A stretch of 10,654 nucleotides of DNA from Candidatus Omnitrophota bacterium (lineage in GTDB: Bacteria > Omnitrophota > Gorgyraeia > S143-82), in the NCBI GenBank assembly GCA_027034965.1, contig JALVWL010000133.1:1-10654 (forward strand). Direction: 5' to 3'. The notes beneath the pieces were generated by a model. It saw nothing but the letters and a program-made list of their open reading frames with translations. It was not told the DNA's origin and made no database searches. Every line of letters starts with the position of its first letter. Position 1 is the stretch's first letter. Below are positions 7,108-10,654 of this stretch, in pieces. Position numbers and translations under genes: made by a program.

Positions 7108-7899
7108 ATGAAAAGGTGGCTTTTATTTTTAGTGGCCCTTGGTGCTTTCTCTCTCTTGGCAGTTAAAGCGTTTGCCCTTACCGCAGATGAGATAATGAAA
7201 AAGGCCTATCATGTCCAGAATTACCTTGCAGACGATGAGCGGGTCCATGTAGAGATGAAGATTATCGATTCACAGGGCAGGACCAGAAATAGGGTCATAA
7301 CGATGCTCAGAAAGGATATGGACCAGGAGGATAAGGAGCAAAAATATTTTGTCTATTTTATGGAACCGCCGGATGTTGAAGGGATGACCTATATGGTCTG
7401 GAAGCACATCGGTAGAGACGATGACAGGTGGCTTTATCTGCCGGCACTTGACCTGGTAAGGCGAATAGCTGCCAGCGATAAGCGTTCCAGCTTTGTTGGT
7501 TCGGACTTTGTCTATGAGGATATATCCGGAAGGAATATAGATGAAGATGTCCATGAATTGGTGGATGAGACGGATACACAGTATGTAGTGAAGTGTACTC
7601 CAAAAAAGCCAGAACTGGTGGAGTTCTCCTACTTTAAGGTATATGTAGATAAGAAGACATTTATCCCGATGAAGAAGGAGTATTTTGACAAAAACGGAAA
7701 ACTTTACAGAAAGCTAGAGGTGCTTGAATCAAAGGAAATCCAGGGATTCCCGACGATTACAAAGGGACAGGCTATTAATCTAGAAACCGGCGGAAAGACA
7801 GAGATAACCTTCAGCAATGTGGAATATAATATAGGGATCCCTGACGATATATTTACCGAGAGGTATCTGCGCAGGCCTCCAAGGAAGTGGTTGAAATAA
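7108..7899 (+). CDS. Periplasmic LolA-like outer-membrane lipoprotein-sorting protein (PF17131 type)
   Basis: This 263-aa protein has a clear Sec signal peptide: K2/R3, a hydrophobic core at 4-19, and likely cleavage after AFA at 23. The mature part is beta-rich and carries the conserved block DDRWLYLPALDLVRRIAASD (105-124) followed by SFVGSDFVYEDISGR (128-142), characteristic of the LolA-like family annotated as outer membrane lipoprotein-sorting protein. LolA folds form an open beta-barrel that shields lipid chains crossing the periplasm. Placed between an RND exporter and an outer-membrane barrel, it is the obvious periplasmic carrier of this system; in arylpolyene and xanthomonadin clusters an MMPL exporter and a LolA-like protein are also paired. 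The start ATG 7108 is chosen because GAAGGGGG (7095-7102) lies 5 nt before it and the signal peptide begins there; the longer frame to 7027 overlaps the exporter gene and would mask the signal peptide. The exact cargo is unknown. Confidence 0.92.
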   Translation: MKRWLLFLVALGAFSLLAVKAFALTADEIMKKAYHVQNYLADDERVHVEMKIIDSQGRTRNRVITMLRKDMDQEDKEQKYFVYFMEPPDVEGMTYMVWKHIGRDDDRWLYLPALDLVRRIAASDKRSSFVGSDFVYEDISGRNIDEDVHELVDETDTQYVVKCTPKKPELVEFSYFKVYVDKKTFIPMKKEYFDKNGKLYRKLEVLESKEIQGFPTITKGQAINLETGGKTEITFSNVEYNIGIPDDIFTERYLRRPPRKWLK

Positions 7900-7942
7900 A
7901 GGACAATTGTTCGACGCTGGAAAGGCAAAAAGGGGGGAATTT

Positions 7943-9265
7943 GTGGAAAGCGTGAGCCTATTGAGGAGATCTGGGAAGAGCTTAATGCTGGGGCTTTGTC
8001 TGTGCCTTTTTGTGGGAAACCTTTCTGCCTGGGCAGCCTTTAGGTTGGGCAGACGTGGGCCCTGGATAAGGGGCTTTCTTGAGGCAAGCTATGGCAAGAA
8101 GATGAATGAAGACAGCACAAAACACGATGAGTATAATCTTGCCGAGATGCACTTCCAGTTGAAATCCAGGGTAGACCTGGATTTTAATGACCTCCTATAT
8201 GACTGGGGTGCACAGATGAATGTAAAGGCAGAGGGACTGCTGGATAACTACTTCGACACAACCCTTAGCTTTAATGTGCGAGAGCTCAACGTATCCCTTA
8301 CCCCATTTGATTGGATGGACGTAAAACTGGGCAGACAGATACTTACTTGGGGGACTGGAGATTATCTGTTTATCAATGACCTGTTCCCAAAGGATTATCT
8401 TTCTTTCTACATAGGCAGAAATGACGAATACCTAAAGAAGCCCTCTGATGCAATAAGGGTTTCTATCTTTTCCGATAAGGCATCCCTTGACCTTGTCTGG
8501 ATACCAGAGTTTATACCCAATACAGTACCAATAGGAGAAAGACTCTCTTTCTGGGATCCATATCTACAAAGGATTGCTGGTCGAGATGCGGTTATGACCA
8601 TTGTGGATCGCTCAAGGAAGATATCTAATAGCGAATATGCGGCCCGATTGTATGGAAATATCAATAGTTATGAATGGGCATTGTATTACTTCAATGGATT
8701 TTATAAGAATCCAAAAGGATTTGCGGATCAGAGTAACTACGAGGTCTATTATCCTAATCTAAATGCCTATGGCGGCAGCTTAAGAGGACCTGCCCTGGGG
8801 GGTATTGGTAGTATAGAGGTTGGGTATTACGACAGTCGTGAGGATAAGGACGGCACGATAAGGGAGATCCCCAATGATAAGGTCTATTTGCTTATAGGCT
8901 ATGAGAAAGATATGGGACACGACTTCCGGGTAGGTCTGCAGTGGCAGTATGAATATATGATGGACTATAGCAAATATTTGCATTCCCTGATGTCAGCGGA
9001 TATCCCTGAGGATATAGACAGGTCTGTGTTTACTGTGAGGCTGACCAAACAGCTTATGAAGCAGACCTTGACCTTGAGTCTTTTCGTCTTTTGGTCTCCG
9101 GATGAGGAGGATACATATTGGCGGCCATCGGTCTCTTATGACATAAATGACCACTGGAATATCACGGTTGGGGCCAACCTTATTGCTGGCAAGGATGACT
9201 GGACCACATTTGGCCAGATGGAGAAAAACAACAATGCCTATATTAGATTGAAGTATAGTTTTTGA
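7943..9265 (+). CDS. Outer-membrane beta-barrel protein (DUF1302/porin-like)
   Basis: This 440-aa protein has an N-terminal signal peptide (R8/R9 and K12, hydrophobic core about 14-28, likely cleavage near SAWA at 28-31). The rest consists of alternating aromatic and polar beta strands, ending in YIRLKYSF with a terminal Phe, the standard signal for insertion by the BAM complex. The block KLGRQILTWGTGDYLF followed by INDLFPKDY (128-152) resembles the GRQ...WG...D..P.D motif of DUF1302 and alginate-export-type barrels. It is the third gene of the RND operon, 43 nt after the LolA-like gene, and probably provides the outer-membrane exit or receiving site. The start GTG 7943 is preferred: AGGGGGG (7931-7937) lies 5 nt before it. 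The longest frame begins at TTG 7907 without a ribosome binding site and would put a charged stretch before the signal peptide. The barrel call is firm; family assignment and cargo are less certain. Confidence 0.88.
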   Translation: MESVSLLRRSGKSLMLGLCLCLFVGNLSAWAAFRLGRRGPWIRGFLEASYGKKMNEDSTKHDEYNLAEMHFQLKSRVDLDFNDLLYDWGAQMNVKAEGLLDNYFDTTLSFNVRELNVSLTPFDWMDVKLGRQILTWGTGDYLFINDLFPKDYLSFYIGRNDEYLKKPSDAIRVSIFSDKASLDLVWIPEFIPNTVPIGERLSFWDPYLQRIAGRDAVMTIVDRSRKISNSEYAARLYGNINSYEWALYYFNGFYKNPKGFADQSNYEVYYPNLNAYGGSLRGPALGGIGSIEVGYYDSREDKDGTIREIPNDKVYLLIGYEKDMGHDFRVGLQWQYEYMMDYSKYLHSLMSADIPEDIDRSVFTVRLTKQLMKQTLTLSLFVFWSPDEEDTYWRPSVSYDINDHWNITVGANLIAGKDDWTTFGQMEKNNNAYIRLKYSF

Positions 9266-9397
9266 TAGGAAGGAAAAAGGCTGGACTGTGGCGAGGGTAT
9301 GTTTTTATCACTTTTTAGGACGCGCAAATGATCTGTCAGAGATATCTCTTTTCCTCTGGAAATCCTTACCTATGGTAAAAAAAGGAAGACAGTAATT
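9266..9397. promoter_or_regulatory. Intergenic region before the methyltransferase gene, with a perfect 12-bp palindrome
   Basis: AGAGATATCTCT at 9338-9349 is a perfect palindrome lying about 50 nt before the methyltransferase start, where an operator could sit. TTACC and GGTAA (9366-9370 and 9374-9378) form a small 5-bp hairpin just before the ribosome binding site AAAGGAAG (9381-9388, 9 nt before ATG 9398). No convincing -35/-10 pair and no Rho-independent terminator after the barrel gene were found, so read-through from the transport operon is possible. Confidence 0.3.
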
Positions 9398-10426
9398 ATG
9401 AGTAAAGATGCTTTTTTTATTTCGGGTCTAGGCCATATGGCCTTTCAACTTGCATGGGCGGGTTTTGAAAGTGGATTGTTTTCTCTTTTGTACCATAATG
9501 GCTGGACAGAAAAAAATAAGATTAAAGATGAATTAGAACTTCCGGAAAACTCCTTGACCATAATCTTAATGGGATTGGTTTCCCTTTCGCTTCTCCAGCG
9601 GGAAGAAAGAGATGGTGGTATTTTTTATGGTTTATCTACTGATATGAAAGATATTTTTGACTCTTTCCCTATAGAAAAATGGTATGCTATCGCTAGATTG
9701 CATTATTTTGTGATTTATGATGCCCTCTGTTGTGGATTTGAAAGTTTCAAAGCAGGGAAAAATCTGGGACTTAGTAGGATCCCAGGAGAAGGAGTAACTC
9801 TTTACGAAAAATTTCAAAATAACGAAACTCTAAGAAATCTATTTTATGGTTTTATGCAGGCTATATCTGATATGGCGAATAAGGAGTTGGCCGCCTCTGG
9901 TGTTTGGGATGAGGTAAATGTCTTATTGGATGTAGGAGGAGGCAATGGCGCAAATGCCATTGCCATTGCAAAACATCATCCGCATATAAAGGTAATAATA
10001 TATGACCTACCTGCTACCTGTGAAAAGGCCAAAGAGGTGATAGAGAAAGAGGGCTTGGCGGATAGGGTGTCAGTTTTCTCAGGAGATTTCTTTAAGGATG
10101 AATTCCCTTCAGGCGTAGATGGGATTCTCTTCGCCCATATAATGACGATATGGAGTCAGGAAAAGAATCTCTTTTTACTCAAAAAGGCCTTTGATAGCCT
10201 TACTCCTGGGGGTAGGGCCTTTGTGTTTAATATGGTATCGAAAGACGATGAAACAGGTCCACTTATGTGCACGCTTAGTAATGTTTATTTTCTGGCCATA
10301 GCAAGTGGAGAGGGAATGATATATAAAAAGGGCGAGTATTTGAAATGGTTTGAAGAAAGCGGTTTTTCTGCCCTTGAGTCATTAGATTTTCCCTTTTATC
10401 ACGCACTTTTGTCAGGGAAAAAGTAA
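9398..10426 (+). CDS. SAM-dependent methyltransferase, O-methyltransferase family 2 type (PF00891)
   Basis: This 342-aa protein has an N-terminal helical/winged-helix dimerisation region (about 1-100) and a C-terminal Rossmann SAM-binding domain (about 165-340). Motif I is LLDVGGGNGANAIAIAKHHP (176-195), the acidic SAM-ribose residue is D203 in IIYDLP, and the later motif VSVFSGDFFKDEFP (224-237) gives the usual GD pair. TPGGRAFVFN (269-278) is the post-motif strand. These fit the family of small-molecule O-methyltransferases such as those acting on antibiotics, phenylpropanoids or (BchU) bacteriochlorophyll precursors. The segment that in canonical members reads xHDWxDE, with the catalytic His, reads AHIMTIWSQE here (246-255), so the base is Thr (T250) and the Asp is Ile; the reaction may differ. 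No substrate is evident. It lies 132 nt after the RND operon on the same strand, so it could modify the exported compound, but it may be a separate unit. Confidence 0.88.
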   Translation: MSKDAFFISGLGHMAFQLAWAGFESGLFSLLYHNGWTEKNKIKDELELPENSLTIILMGLVSLSLLQREERDGGIFYGLSTDMKDIFDSFPIEKWYAIARLHYFVIYDALCCGFESFKAGKNLGLSRIPGEGVTLYEKFQNNETLRNLFYGFMQAISDMANKELAASGVWDEVNVLLDVGGGNGANAIAIAKHHPHIKVIIYDLPATCEKAKEVIEKEGLADRVSVFSGDFFKDEFPSGVDGILFAHIMTIWSQEKNLFLLKKAFDSLTPGGRAFVFNMVSKDDETGPLMCTLSNVYFLAIASGEGMIYKKGEYLKWFEESGFSALESLDFPFYHALLSGKK

Positions 10427-10448
10427 GATAATATAAAATAGGCATTGT

Positions 10449-10483
10449 TTTTGCTTGCAAAATTCCCACCTATTGTGTAGAAT
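10449..10483 (+). promoter_or_regulatory. Promoter for the zinc-ribbon gene
   Basis: TTGCAA (10455-10460) and TAGAAT (10478-10483) are separated by exactly 17 nt and match the sigma70 consensus at 4 and 5 of 6 positions. The -35 lies within TTTTGC-TT-GCAAAA (10449-10462), a perfect inverted repeat with a 2-nt centre that could be a repressor site. Transcription would start near 10490, leaving an untranslated leader of about 75 nt; apart from CTTAC/GTAAG half-sites around 10502-10512 the leader shows no strong structure. Confidence 0.55.
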
Positions 10484-10565
10484 ATCAAAATTAGCTTAGG
10501 CCTTACTGTAAGAGTTCTTGATGGGGTTGAGGTATACCATCAGGAAAAACAAGGAGGTGATGGTT

Positions 10566-10654
10566 ATGCCTATCTACACATATAGGTGTAAAAAATGTGG
10601 AAAGACCTTTGAGTTTTTGCACAAGAGCCTATCAGCCAAGGAGAAGGTTGTTTG
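10566..10654 (+). CDS. FmdB-type zinc-ribbon protein, N-terminal fragment (runs off right edge)
   Basis: The frame from ATG 10566 reads MPIYTYRCKKCGKTFEFLHK and is open to the right edge (29 complete codons). The opening MPxYxYRCxxCGxxFE is the hallmark of the small FmdB/CxxC_CxxC_SSSS regulatory-type zinc-ribbon family; C8 and C11 are the first metal-binding pair and a second CxxC pair would follow beyond the window. These proteins are usually about 60-110 residues; their function is mostly undefined, although the name comes from a putative regulator of formamidase genes. Translation initiation should be very efficient: AAGGAGGTGA (10551-10560), fully complementary to the 16S rRNA tail, lies 5 nt before the ATG. 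It has its own promoter and is probably not part of the methyltransferase transcript. Confidence 0.9.
   Translation, partial: MPIYTYRCKKCGKTFEFLHKSLSAKEKVV

Noticed and set aside
7907..7942. TTG start at 7907 for the outer-membrane protein
   Set aside because: No ribosome binding site before it, and it adds a charged tail before the signal peptide; GTG 7943 follows AGGGGGG at good spacing.
1..10654. CRISPR array, phage genes, or a defence system
   Set aside because: No regularly spaced repeats, no structural phage genes and no nuclease or helicase families were seen; the only mobile gene is the transposase.

Overview
The window looks like chromosomal DNA of a moderately AT-rich Gram-negative bacterium. 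It encodes an outer-membrane beta-barrel protein and a periplasmic LolA-like protein, which require an outer membrane. Gene styles (COG1033-type RND exporter, LolA-like protein, porin-like barrel, FmdB zinc ribbon, GAF histidine kinase with a receiver-GGDEF regulator) fit Desulfobacterota or a neighbouring phylum. That placement is inference; there is no rRNA or marker gene here.

Layout. (1) Bases 1-859, minus strand: the N-terminal half of an IS1634-family DDE transposase that runs off the left edge, with a near-consensus promoter at 869-898. (2) Bases 860-1066: no gene; the part at 1015-1056 resembles the 3' end of a tRNA and may be a remnant. (3) Bases 1067-4409, minus strand: a tightly packed three-gene signalling operon, transcribed in the order unrecognised 324-aa protein (distantly FIST-like by eye), membrane-anchored GAF histidine kinase, receiver-GGDEF response regulator. 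Junctions are 1 nt and 0 nt. (4) Bases 4410-4580: a 171-bp divergent promoter region. (5) Bases 4581-9265, plus strand: an envelope-transport operon encoding an RND/MMPL inner-membrane exporter, a periplasmic LolA-like lipoprotein/lipid carrier and an outer-membrane beta-barrel protein. (6) Bases 9398-10426, plus strand: a class-I SAM methyltransferase of the O-methyltransferase family 2 type with an altered catalytic motif. (7) Bases 10566 to the right edge: the start of an FmdB-type zinc-ribbon gene with its own promoter and a very strong ribosome binding site.

Working model: the plus-strand operon moves a hydrophobic molecule (a lipid, lipoprotein or lipid-like pigment or metabolite) from the inner membrane across the periplasm towards the outer membrane. 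The divergent minus-strand operon senses a cytoplasmic signal and passes it through phosphorelay to a GGDEF-type output. The methyltransferase may modify the exported molecule. The substrate, the signal and any link between the two operons are inferred from position alone; no DNA-binding regulator is present in the window.

Several start codons were chosen by ribosome-binding-site evidence in preference to the longest reading frame: ATG at 3433 for the kinase, ATG at 7108 for the LolA-like protein and GTG at 7943 for the barrel protein.
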